7,738 bases of DNA from Prevotellaceae bacterium (GCA_031259805.1 JAIRKX010000122.1:1-7738), one strand, 5' to 3'; numbered from the stretch's first letter, positions 1 through 7,513 are shown. Made by a program: numbers and translations. The notes: generated by a model not told the origin, from the letters alone.

Positions 1-210
1 TACAACGTAGGAAACCTTCCTGACGACAAAAAGTACGTTTCCTACAACGTAGGAAACCTTCCTGACGACAAAAAGTACGTTTCCTACATCGCAGGAAACC
101 TTCCTGACGACAAAAAGTACGTTTCCTACAACGTAGGAAACCTTCCCGACGACGAAAAGCGCGTTCCCTACATCGCAGGAAACCTTCCTGACGACGAAAA
201 GCGCGTTTCG
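1..210. repeat. Tandem array of five 42-bp units with inverted arms at the unit junctions
   Basis: Five contiguous 42-bp units begin at 1, 43, 85, 127 and 169; the array probably continues left of the window. Units 1 and 2 are identical. The others differ at eight positions in total (unit positions 5, 8, 21, 28, 34, 35, 40, 42). Each unit starts near TACAACGTAGGAAAC and ends in GTTTCC, so each junction places GTTTCCTAC three bases before GTAGGAAAC. This makes a perfect 9-bp inverted repeat at 37-57 and again at 121-141; the junctions at 79-99 and 163-183 carry one or two mismatches. The unit is a multiple of three, and one + frame stays open from base 1 to a TAA at 220-222, so the C-terminal end of a repeat protein cannot be excluded. 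However, two minus-strand frames of the unit are also open, and most differences between units would change amino acids. I prefer a non-coding intergenic repeat. Confidence 0.93.
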
Positions 211-222
211 CGACTATATTAA

Positions 223-342
223 TTACCCCGAGTTATAAACCAATAAAATCAATATAAGTATGACATGAAATCAAATCTACCCCTCCCATTTCAATGGACA
301 GCCCTTAGAGGTAAATTAGTAAAAAATCAACAGTAAAAATTA
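223..342 (+). promoter_or_regulatory. AT-rich leader of the SusC operon, presumed to hold the promoter
   Basis: These 120 bases lie between the repeat array (and the TAA at 220-222) and the first gene of the operon. They are much richer in A and T than the genes. The operon promoter and 5' untranslated leader are expected here, because no other non-coding space precedes the first gene. I searched for the Bacteroidetes -7 element (TAnnTTTG) and its upstream TTTG element and found no convincing match; the string TTTG does not occur on this strand here. The assignment therefore rests on position alone. The promoter could also lie in or before the repeat array. Confidence 0.3.
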
Positions 343-3300
343 ATGAATGTATTTATGAATTATTTTAAAACCACAGTACAATTTTTTGTTCTTCTATGTT
401 TGTCGGTGTTGCCGGTAGCGGCATTCGGACAAACCACCGTGACGGGAACCGTGACGGACAAATACGGTTCGCCGCTCGCCGGAGCAAGCGTCGCAATCAA
501 AGGCTCCGGCAAAGCGACGATGGCCGACATCGACGGTAAATTTATCCTGACAGGCGTCGAAGCCGGCGAGGTATTGGCCGTCTCATTTCTCGGCTATCAG
601 ACAAAAGAAATACCCGTCGGTAGCGAAACGACCTACACCGTAGTATTGGGCGAGACCGCCGCCGCCCTCGACGAAGTGGTCGTTACGGCTCTTGGTATCA
701 AACGGGCAAAAAAGGCGTTAACCTATAATGTGCAGGAAATCCCTGCGGCGGAAATTACGAAGGTCAAAAGCGCCAGCTTTGTCAATAGCCTTGCCGGGAA
801 AGTAGCAGGAGTCGATATCAACAGCAGTTCGTCGGGCATAGGCGGTTCTACGCGCGTAGTGATGCGAGGCCTGAAATCGCTCTTCGGCAACAACAACGCC
901 CTGTATGTAATCGACGGGATGCCATTGCCGGAACTGCGCACCGCGCAACCGGAGAGCTTTTATGAAGTGCCCGATGGCGGCGATGGCGACGGTATTTCCA
1001 ACATCAATCCCGAAGACATTGCCGGCATCACGGTACTGACCGGAGCCGCCGCCGCCGCCCTTTATGGGAATATGGGCGCCAACGGCGTAATCCTGATCAC
1101 AACCAAACGGGGTGAAGCGGGGCGGACGAAAGTATCGTATTCGAACAATACGAGTTTCTCATCGCCGTTTCTCATGCCGAAGTTCCAGCAGACCTACGGG
1201 TCGGAAATCGGGAGCCCAACCAGCTGGGGCGATAAAATGACGACGCCGTCGACCTACAATCCGGCGGACTTCTTCCAGACAGGCTTCAATACGATTAACT
1301 CACTGACCGTATCAAGCGGCACGGAACGCAACCAGACGTTTGTCTCCGTATCGTCGTTGAATGCCCGCGGCATTGTGCCGAACAACCTCTACAACCGTTA
1401 TAATTTTACGGTGCGTAATTCGACAGCGCTGATGCAGCAGGGCGACACGGATGTGCTGACGCTCGATATGAACTTTTCGTACATCCGGCAAAATGACCAG
1501 AATATGGTCAGCCAGGGGCGATACTACAACCCGCTGGTACCGATTTACCTGTTCCCGCCGTCGGACGATATTACCAAATACCAACTCTATGAAACGTATG
1601 ACATGGAGCGCGGATTCCGGACGCAAAACTGGAAGTACGGCGACCTTGGGCTGAACGCGCAAAATCCCTACTGGATTGTCAACCGCAATATGTTCAACAG
1701 CGACCGCGACCGCTTTATGCTGGGCGCCGCCTTAAAATATACAATGACCGACTGGCTCAATATAACGGGACGCGCGCAGTACGACCGTATGGCAATGCAC
1801 TACACCCGCAAAATTTATGCGTCGTCGTTAACCCTGTTTGCCTCGGATTTCGGGAATTACCTGGAAGCAAAAACCGATAACCAATACTTCTACGGCGACG
1901 TGATTGCCAATATCAATCAACGCTGGAACGATTTTACGCTGACGGCCAACATCGGGGCAAGCATCGTCGACAACCAGTCCGACATGTCGGGCTTCGAAGG
2001 ACATTTGATGAACGTGGCCAACTGGTTTCATGCACTCAATACGGATAAGAACAACCACGGTTTTATGAACCAGGAAGTCTACCGCGAACAAACACAGTCG
2101 GTATTTGCGACGGCGCAATTCGGCTACAAAAGCATTTATCTCGACCTGTCGGCGCGTAACGACTGGGCTTCGACGTTTGCCGGCACCAACACCGGCTCGT
2201 TCTTCTATCCGTCGGTCGGGCTATCGACCGTCGTAACCGATCTGGTGGATATTAACCGCCACATCCTTTCCTTCCTGAAAATACGCGGTACATACAGCGA
2301 AGTAGGCTCGCCGCCGCTACGCTACATCACCTTCCGTCAATATGAGAAGGAGAAGGAAGGCGGCAGCCCGCTGCCCGAAACCTACGGCATCAAACCGGCT
2401 ACCGACCTGCAACCCGAACGTACCAAAGCCTTCGAACTGGGCGCTAATATTATCCTCTTTAAGGATAAGATTACGCTCGACCTTACCTATTATAATACGA
2501 ATACCTACAATCAACTTTTCCTCCGGGAACAGTCGCCGACCATTGCCGGCTTCCGCGCCGAATATGTCAATGCCGGTAAAGTGAACAACTACGGACTGGA
2601 ACTGTCGGCCGCATTAAACCAAAAATTAGGGCCGGTCGACTGGCGGCTGGGCGTTACCTATTCATTCAATAAAAATGAAATTAAGGAACTGTTGCCTGGC
2701 GCCGACGAGATGGACATCATGACGGTCGGCACCTATAAATCACGATTAGTAAAAGGCGGTTCGGTGGGCGACATCTACAGCAACGGCCTCCGTACCGACC
2801 ATGAAGGCAATATTTTTGTCGATGCCACGCAAGGAACCATTGCACCGGACTATGAAAAATGGTATAAACTGGGGAACACCGAACCAAAATACAATTTAGG
2901 AATCAGCAACAGTTTCCGATTTAAAGGCATCAGCCTCGATTTCATGGTTACGGCACGTGTAGGCGGCGTAGGCACGTCGACCACGCAGGCAATCATGGAC
3001 CAGTTCGGCGTATCGCAAGCAACGGCCGATACCCGCGATGCCGGCGGCATACCGGTAAACTACGGAGAAGTAACGCCGACGAACTGGTATTCGGTCGTCG
3101 CCGGCGGCTATACCGGCCTGTTGACCTACTACACGTACAGCATGACCAACGTCCGCCTCAAACAAGCCAGCATCAGCTACACGTTGCCGTCGAAACTGTT
3201 TAAAGACAAGTTGGACGTAACGCTGTCGCTCATCGGGCAAAACCTGCTGATGTTCTACTGCAAGGCGCCATTCGACCCGGAACTGACCAGCGCCACCAGC

Positions 3301-3378
3301 ACTTATTTCCAAGGATTCGACTACTTCATGCCGCCAAGCGTGCGCAGTTTCGGATTCGGTGTAAACGTAACATTTTAA
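343..3378 (+). CDS. SusC/RagA-family TonB-dependent outer membrane transporter
   Basis: This is a SusC-like outer membrane transporter of 1011 residues, a usual length for the family. It imports glycan oligosaccharides through the outer membrane using TonB energy, with a SusD lipoprotein as lid. A signal peptide covers residues 1-30, ending in AAFGQ. A carboxypeptidase-regulatory-like beta domain follows at about 32-105 (TVTGTVTDKYGSPLAGASV, then DIDGKF and SFLGYQ). The TonB box region is LDEVVVTALG at 109-118. The plug domain spans about 116-256 and includes MRGLKSLFGNNNALYVIDG, ISNINPEDI and GANGVILITTKRG. The beta-barrel fills the rest and ends in a terminal phenylalanine (GVNVTF). No STN domain lies between the signal peptide and the first domain, so coupling to a FecI/FecR-type sigma switch is unlikely. 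The start at 343 gives a good signal peptide; an in-frame ATG at 355 would work nearly as well. It is the first gene of the operon, and the next begins 12 bases after its stop. The substrate is not readable from sequence. Confidence 0.97.
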   Translation: MNVFMNYFKTTVQFFVLLCLSVLPVAAFGQTTVTGTVTDKYGSPLAGASVAIKGSGKATMADIDGKFILTGVEAGEVLAVSFLGYQTKEIPVGSETTYTVVLGETAAALDEVVVTALGIKRAKKALTYNVQEIPAAEITKVKSASFVNSLAGKVAGVDINSSSSGIGGSTRVVMRGLKSLFGNNNALYVIDGMPLPELRTAQPESFYEVPDGGDGDGISNINPEDIAGITVLTGAAAAALYGNMGANGVILITTKRGEAGRTKVSYSNNTSFSSPFLMPKFQQTYGSEIGSPTSWGDKMTTPSTYNPADFFQTGFNTINSLTVSSGTERNQTFVSVSSLNARGIVPNNLYNRYNFTVRNSTALMQQGDTDVLTLDMNFSYIRQNDQNMVSQGRYYNPLVPIYLFPPSDDITKYQLYETYDMERGFRTQNWKYGDLGLNAQNPYWIVNRNMFNSDRDRFMLGAALKYTMTDWLNITGRAQYDRMAMHYTRKIYASSLTLFASDFGNYLEAKTDNQYFYGDVIANINQRWNDFTLTANIGASIVDNQSDMSGFEGHLMNVANWFHALNTDKNNHGFMNQEVYREQTQSVFATAQFGYKSIYLDLSARNDWASTFAGTNTGSFFYPSVGLSTVVTDLVDINRHILSFLKIRGTYSEVGSPPLRYITFRQYEKEKEGGSPLPETYGIKPATDLQPERTKAFELGANIILFKDKITLDLTYYNTNTYNQLFLREQSPTIAGFRAEYVNAGKVNNYGLELSAALNQKLGPVDWRLGVTYSFNKNEIKELLPGADEMDIMTVGTYKSRLVKGGSVGDIYSNGLRTDHEGNIFVDATQGTIAPDYEKWYKLGNTEPKYNLGISNSFRFKGISLDFMVTARVGGVGTSTTQAIMDQFGVSQATADTRDAGGIPVNYGEVTPTNWYSVVAGGYTGLLTYYTYSMTNVRLKQASISYTLPSKLFKDKLDVTLSLIGQNLLMFYCKAPFDPELTSATSTYFQGFDYFMPPSVRSFGFGVNVTF

Positions 3379-3390
3379 ATAAACAGCTAT

Positions 3391-4980
3391 ATGAAAATGA
3401 GAAGATATAAAACAATTGCAATCGTATGGGGCTGCTTGTGTGTAGCCGGACTGGGTGCATCGTGTACCGGCGCGTTCGACGAAATCAACACCAACCCCAA
3501 TACCGTCCCGTATGAGATGATGCTTCGGGACAACCTGATTACTGGCTCGGCTATCGGCCAAATGGAAAACTACTGCGTTACGACCGACGCCAACCAGTAT
3601 CAACGAATGTTTAACCTCGCCGGCGATATTTATGCAGGCTACTTCGGAGGCACCAATACATGGGAAAATAATTATAACGGCATCCAGTATGTCTTGCTTC
3701 CCAACTGGTATAATGTGGCGTTTGAAGTAGGTTACGAGCGTATCATGGCGGCCTGGCGCGTCGTCGATCTGGTAAAGGACGAAGAACCGCAAGCCTATGC
3801 GCTGGCGCAAATACTGAAGGTCTTCGGCATGCACAAGATTACCGATATGTACGGCCCGATTCCCTATTCCCAATTTGGAAAAGCGGAAATCGTACCCTAC
3901 GACTCGCAGGAAGCCATCTACGACAGCTTCCTTACGGAACTTACCGACGCTATCGACGTCCTGACCGAGTTCGTACAACTCTACCCGGGCGCCGCCCCGT
4001 TGAAAAACTACGACGCCATCTACCAAGGCGACTACAGTAAATGGATTAAATTTGCCAATACGCTAAAACTCCGGCTGGCCATGCGCATCGCGTATGCCGA
4101 TGAAGCCAAAGCGAAACAGAATGCCGAAGAAGCAGCCAACCATCCCGCAGGCCTGCTGTCCGATAACGCCGACAACGCCTTCTATCCCGTTCCGCAACGC
4201 AATCCGCTGAACGAAATATGGGATGCCTATCAGGATACCCGTATGGGTGGCACGATTGCCTGCTACCTAAATGGCTTCGGCGACCCGCGCCGCGAAGTGT
4301 ACTTTTCGCTCCCTGCCGGCACCACTACGTGGAATGGCGTACGTAGCGGCACCACGTACAGCACGACCAACCTGAACAACTACCGCAACCGCGCCGCCTT
4401 GCCCAAAGTAGGGCCAAACGACCCACTGCAATGGATGGTAGCTGCCGAATCGCACTTCCTGAAAGCCGAAGGCGCTTTGCGCGGATGGAATATGGGGGGC
4501 GGCGTTCCGAAAGACTTCTACGAACAGGGAATCCGCACTTCATTCGACCAGCACGGCCTTTCGGCAAACTACGCCACTTATGTCGCCAATACAACCGCGA
4601 CACCATCGAACCTGTCGCCGGCCATCGTAAGCGCCGATGCGTATACCTATAGTCCGGCGAATACAATCACGATCGGATGGGTTGAATCCGACGACCCTGA
4701 ACGGAAGCTGGAGCGGATTATCACGCAAAAATACGTAGCCATCTTCCCCGACGGGCAGGAGTCGTGGAGCGAGTTCCGAAGGACAGGCTATCCGAAAGTG
4801 ATCCCCGTCCGCTTCAACCGCTCGCCGACCAATACCATCAGTACGACTGAACAAATACGCCGGCTGGTGTTCCCCACCACCGAGTATGATAAAAACACCG
4901 CCGAAGTGCAAAAAGCCGTCGATATGATTGGCGGCGTCGACCATGGAGGTATTAAACTATGGTGGGATAAGAAGAATTAA
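3391..4980 (+). CDS. SusD/RagB-family surface glycan-binding lipoprotein
   Basis: This protein of 529 residues is the SusD-like partner of the upstream transporter. It is an outer membrane lipoprotein that binds the glycan and closes over the SusC barrel. The signal peptide carries a lipoprotein cleavage site, LGASC, with the lipid-bearing cysteine at residue 25. Acidic residues follow at 30-31, which fits surface export in this phylum. The mature start, FDEINTNPNTVPYEMM, and the later segment HPAGLLSDNADNAFYP (about residues 251-266) are typical of the SusD-like subgroup whose mature N-terminus begins with a D-x-N-T-N/D-P-N motif (I recall this as SusD-like_2, Pfam PF12771). The helical TPR-like core includes KVFGMHKITDMYGPIPYSQ. 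The position, 12 bases after the SusC stop, is the standard pair arrangement and supports co-translation. I see no frameshift or truncation. The glycan bound is unknown. The GH18 enzyme encoded next suggests a GlcNAc-containing glycan, but this is inference. Confidence 0.96.
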   Translation: MKMRRYKTIAIVWGCLCVAGLGASCTGAFDEINTNPNTVPYEMMLRDNLITGSAIGQMENYCVTTDANQYQRMFNLAGDIYAGYFGGTNTWENNYNGIQYVLLPNWYNVAFEVGYERIMAAWRVVDLVKDEEPQAYALAQILKVFGMHKITDMYGPIPYSQFGKAEIVPYDSQEAIYDSFLTELTDAIDVLTEFVQLYPGAAPLKNYDAIYQGDYSKWIKFANTLKLRLAMRIAYADEAKAKQNAEEAANHPAGLLSDNADNAFYPVPQRNPLNEIWDAYQDTRMGGTIACYLNGFGDPRREVYFSLPAGTTTWNGVRSGTTYSTTNLNNYRNRAALPKVGPNDPLQWMVAAESHFLKAEGALRGWNMGGGVPKDFYEQGIRTSFDQHGLSANYATYVANTTATPSNLSPAIVSADAYTYSPANTITIGWVESDDPERKLERIITQKYVAIFPDGQESWSEFRRTGYPKVIPVRFNRSPTNTISTTEQIRRLVFPTTEYDKNTAEVQKAVDMIGGVDHGGIKLWWDKKN

Positions 4981-5008
4981 GAGTTAAGAATTATAAAAAG
5001 TATATTTT

Positions 5009-6118
5009 ATGAAAAAGCAATTACAGATAATCACAGTATTTTTCATTGTCATCGCAGCCGGCTGGCTGGCCGCATGCGATGTAGAACCGGAACCGCTCGA
5101 AATCCAGAAAAGCTTGCAATGGCAGGACAAGGGCGAAGACTATTATGCCAATCTAAGGGCATGGAAAGCGACGCGCCCCGAATTTGGCTTCGGATGGTTC
5201 TCGGGACGTACGGGCAAAGCATCGCTGCAAGGCAGTATGCGCAACATTCCCGACAGCATCGGCATCATTTCCATTTGGGGCGGCTTTAGCCCTGACACCG
5301 ATCCCATACAGAAGGAAGAAATGTATCATTACCAAAAAGTCTGCGGTACAAAAATCCTCCGCACCTACCTGCTCGAAAGTTTGTTTCCTCTGGAAAAGGA
5401 AGAGGGGAAAACCGACTTGCAACTGATGCAGGAACAATGGGGATGGGACGACGGCGCCTTGCGTCCGACCGATCGTTATGTAGCCGTTACGCCGGCGCAG
5501 GAAGAGGCCATTCGCAAGTTTGCCCGTTCCATTGCCGAACCGGTCGTAGCCGGCGGGTTTGACGGAATGGACATCGACCACGAACCGAATGTAGGCGGCG
5601 GTACGAAACCCTACGTACTGGGCGGCTATTGGAACCGGATGCTCGTCTTCTTCGATGAAATGAGCAAATACTTCGGCCCGAAATCCGGCACCGAACGCCT
5701 CCTCGCCATTGATGGGGAATACTATTCATATATCCTGCCCGAAATCGGCCCTATGCTGGACTATGTCATTGCGCAAGCCTACAATTCACCGGGCTACACA
5801 GATTTGGACAATCGCATAGGCCGATTATATACGACCTTCCCCGATATTCCCAAAAAAGAACTGGCCGCTAAATTTATTGTAGCGGAAAACTTTGAAAGCT
5901 ATGCCGGCAATGGCGGCGTTACGTATACCACCCGCGACGGGCAACGTGTACAATCCTCAATCGGGATGGCTATGTGGCAGCCGATAGTCGATGACGAACC
6001 GGTGCAGAAAGGCGGCGCAGGAACCTATCACATGGAATATGAATACAACTTTTTCCAAGATTACAAGTATATCCGCCAAATGATAAACATCATGGGACAA
6101 CGCGAAAATGAAGAATAA
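5009..6118 (+). CDS. Lipoprotein glycoside hydrolase family 18 (predicted endo-beta-N-acetylglucosaminidase)
   Basis: This 369-residue lipoprotein is a single-domain GH18 hydrolase. The signal peptide ends in LAAC, with the lipid-bearing cysteine at residue 23, followed by DVEPEP. A TIM-barrel catalytic domain fills about 55-365. The GH18 signature DxxDxDxE is intact as DGMDIDHE at 185-192, making Glu192 the predicted acid/base and Asp190 the residue that assists the substrate N-acetyl group. The ISIWGGF segment (87-93) fits the SxGG-like third barrel strand, AQAYN (255-259) fits the conserved tyrosine strand, and MAMWQP (320-325) fits the final strand tryptophan. GH18 enzymes retain configuration by substrate-assisted catalysis on beta-1,4-GlcNAc linkages. 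There is no chitin-binding module. The SusC/SusD and DUF1735/LamG context resembles the Bacteroides endoglycosidase loci that release N-glycans (for example around BT_3987), so I favour an endo-beta-N-acetylglucosaminidase over a chitinase. It starts 28 bases after the SusD stop, behind an A/T-rich spacer. Family is confident; substrate is not. Confidence 0.92.
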   Translation: MKKQLQIITVFFIVIAAGWLAACDVEPEPLEIQKSLQWQDKGEDYYANLRAWKATRPEFGFGWFSGRTGKASLQGSMRNIPDSIGIISIWGGFSPDTDPIQKEEMYHYQKVCGTKILRTYLLESLFPLEKEEGKTDLQLMQEQWGWDDGALRPTDRYVAVTPAQEEAIRKFARSIAEPVVAGGFDGMDIDHEPNVGGGTKPYVLGGYWNRMLVFFDEMSKYFGPKSGTERLLAIDGEYYSYILPEIGPMLDYVIAQAYNSPGYTDLDNRIGRLYTTFPDIPKKELAAKFIVAENFESYAGNGGVTYTTRDGQRVQSSIGMAMWQPIVDDEPVQKGGAGTYHMEYEYNFFQDYKYIRQMINIMGQRENEE

Positions 6119-6134
6119 CGTAAATAAAAAAAGT

Positions 6135-7319
6135 ATGAAACAGATCGTATTATTCAGTATTATTTTGGGTATGGGATTACTGGGTTCCTGTACCAATGCC
6201 ATCGAATTTGAAAACAGGGTGTATATGGCCGGCACGGAAGATTCGGATACCCGACAGTTAGTGGTTGACGGCGTACCATCCGAAGTAGCTTTTATGGTTA
6301 CCCTGGCCGACTTGGTGGACGAAACGATTGAAGTAAGCGTGGCCGCTGACAACGGCCTCATTACCGCTTACAACGATAAGTACCATAAAAACTACAAGCC
6401 CATGCCCACCGGCAGCTTTAGCCTCTCGGCTTCGACGCTGCGTATCGAACCGCAGAACCTTCGCTCCAATCCGGCAAAAGTAGTGATTACCGACGATTCC
6501 GAATTTAAGGAAGGCGAAAGCTACCTGATTCCCGTTACCATTACCGGTATAAACGGCGGAGTGAAATTATTGGAAGCGTCGAAAACCATTTACTTTGTCA
6601 TCATCAAAACCATCGTAACCAAAGCGTGCGATTTGAAAGGCGCCCTGTATTTTCAGGTAGACTTTTCCAAATTCGACGACGCCAGTCTGAAGGCGCTATC
6701 GGGCGCGACGATGGAAACGCGCTTCTACTGTACCGCCACCATGACAGCCAATCCGTGGATCAGCAGTATCATGGGACTGGAAGAAAACTGGCTCATTCGC
6801 ATGGGCGATGCCCGCAACATCCCCGACAATGCCATCCAAACGGCTGGCAGTGGCAGCAACGCTACCGCTCCCAACCCAATACCGCTGAAAGAATGGCACC
6901 ACGTAGCGGCGGTATTTGAAAACCAAGTCGTGAAGCTCTATATCGACGGCAATCTCGAAGCCCAGACACCACACCCGGGAAGCCCCGAAAGCGGCGGCTT
7001 TATAAATTTAACGTGGGTATATGGCGACCCGTCGTTCACCATCGGGCGTTCGGCTAATGCAAACGCCCGCCGCTGGAACGGCTATTTCAGCGAAATGAGG
7101 GTGTGGAAAAAAGCGCTTACCCGCACCGACATTGCCAACAATATGTGCTACGTCGACCCCGCTTCGCCCGATTTGGTTGCCTACTGGCGTTTCGACGGCT
7201 CTACGACCGAGGAAGAAGGGAAAATCGTTGTGCTTGACCATACCGGACACGGATACAATGCCGTCCCTTCTACAACCATACAATCGACCAATTGGGTAGA
7301 AGGTGTCAAGTGTCCATAG
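6135..7319 (+). CDS. DUF1735 plus LamG-domain lipoprotein, predicted accessory glycan-binding protein
   Basis: This 394-residue protein is the last gene of the operon. It begins with a lipoprotein signal peptide, MKQIVLFSIILGMGLLGSC, with the lipid-bearing cysteine at residue 19. Residues about 28-160 match the DUF1735 / BT_3987-like N-terminal domain, a beta-rich module often seen in GH18-linked lipoproteins; visible pieces include AYNDKYHKNYKPMP and FKEGESYLIPVTI. Residues about 190-350 form a LamG/concanavalin-like sandwich, shown by EWHHVAAVFENQVVKLYIDG, FTIGRS and WNGYFSEMRVWKKALT. I see no catalytic motif, so a surface binding or presenting role for the same glycan is the best inference. 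I chose the ATG at 6135 because an A-rich leader (AAATAAAAAAAGT) precedes it and it gives a compact signal peptide, leaving a 16-base gap from the GH18 stop. An in-frame ATG at 6108 would add nine residues and overlap the GH18 gene by 11 bases. It is followed by an intrinsic terminator. Confidence 0.93.
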   Translation: MKQIVLFSIILGMGLLGSCTNAIEFENRVYMAGTEDSDTRQLVVDGVPSEVAFMVTLADLVDETIEVSVAADNGLITAYNDKYHKNYKPMPTGSFSLSASTLRIEPQNLRSNPAKVVITDDSEFKEGESYLIPVTITGINGGVKLLEASKTIYFVIIKTIVTKACDLKGALYFQVDFSKFDDASLKALSGATMETRFYCTATMTANPWISSIMGLEENWLIRMGDARNIPDNAIQTAGSGSNATAPNPIPLKEWHHVAAVFENQVVKLYIDGNLEAQTPHPGSPESGGFINLTWVYGDPSFTIGRSANANARRWNGYFSEMRVWKKALTRTDIANNMCYVDPASPDLVAYWRFDGSTTEEEGKIVVLDHTGHGYNAVPSTTIQSTNWVEGVKCP

Positions 7320-7330
7320 ATTCAGCCGGT

Positions 7331-7357
7331 AGTTGGCAGTCGCAGTCGGCAGTGAAC
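7331..7357. repeat. Degenerate 7-bp repeat just after the operon's last stop codon
   Basis: Four consecutive short units read AGTTGGC, AGTCGC (one base short), AGTCGGC and AGTGAAC. They lie 11 bases after the last stop codon and before the terminator hairpin. They look like slippage-derived micro-repeats in the transcribed 3' untranslated region. No function can be assigned. Confidence 0.5.
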
Positions 7358-7382
7358 AATAGGTAATAATCAATTGGTACGG

Positions 7383-7420
7383 ACGCGGGCAGGGTTGAAA
7401 CTCTGTCCGCGTTTGTTTTT
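7383..7420 (+). terminator. Intrinsic (Rho-independent) terminator of the SusC-to-LamG operon
   Basis: ACGCGGGCAGGG (7383-7394) pairs with CTCTGTCCGCGT (7401-7412) over 12 base pairs, two of them G-U, around the 6-base loop TTGAAA. A T-rich tail, TTTGTTTTT, follows directly (7412-7420). It stands 63 bases after the last stop codon and no later reading frame is convincing. It therefore marks the end of the four-gene transcript. The stem is GC-rich and the tail is on the + strand, which sets the direction. Confidence 0.9.
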
Positions 7421-7423
7421 GTC

Positions 7424-7474
7424 TGAAGGGTGATTTGAGCGCTTTTCATCCCTCTCATCCACTTTCGCCCTTCA
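7424..7474. other. Degenerate low-complexity patch with a 10-bp inverted repeat
   Basis: On the minus strand, 7443-7476 reads as loose copies of GATGAAGGG-like words (GATGAAGGG, GGATGAGAGGGATGAAAA). On the + strand, TGAAGGGTGA (7424-7433) can pair with TCGCCCTTCA (7465-7474), with one G-U, around a 31-base loop. This resembles eroded repeat DNA rather than a designed structure. The loop is long and there is no T tract after it, so I do not call it a second terminator. Confidence 0.35.
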
Positions 7475-7513
7475 TCGGGTGTATTTCAAATTGTCGCAAA
7501 CCCGGCTTATCGT

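Noticed and set aside
1..210. CRISPR array or attachment site
   Set aside because: The 42-bp units are head-to-tail tandem copies with no variable spacer of constant length, and there is no integrase or tRNA gene nearby.
223..342. Bacteroidetes consensus promoter (-7 TAnnTTTG with upstream TTTG)
   Set aside because: No TTTG occurs on the + strand in this leader, so I could not place the motif. The promoter call rests on position only.
2896..4026. Long minus-strand reading frame of 376 codons across the SusC/SusD boundary
   Set aside because: It lies opposite two clearly identified genes, shows no recognisable domain or signal peptide, and is explained by the GC-rich codon pattern of the + strand genes.
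5153..5581. Minus-strand and alternate-frame reading frames inside the GH18 gene
   Set aside because: They overlap a gene with an intact catalytic motif and encode no recognisable domain.
343..7319. Novel defence or toxin system
   Set aside because: All four genes match a standard SusC/SusD glycan uptake arrangement, and no nuclease, NTPase, toxin or phage-like domain is visible.
7424..7474. Second terminator hairpin
   Set aside because: The loop is 31 bases and no T tract follows the 3' arm.
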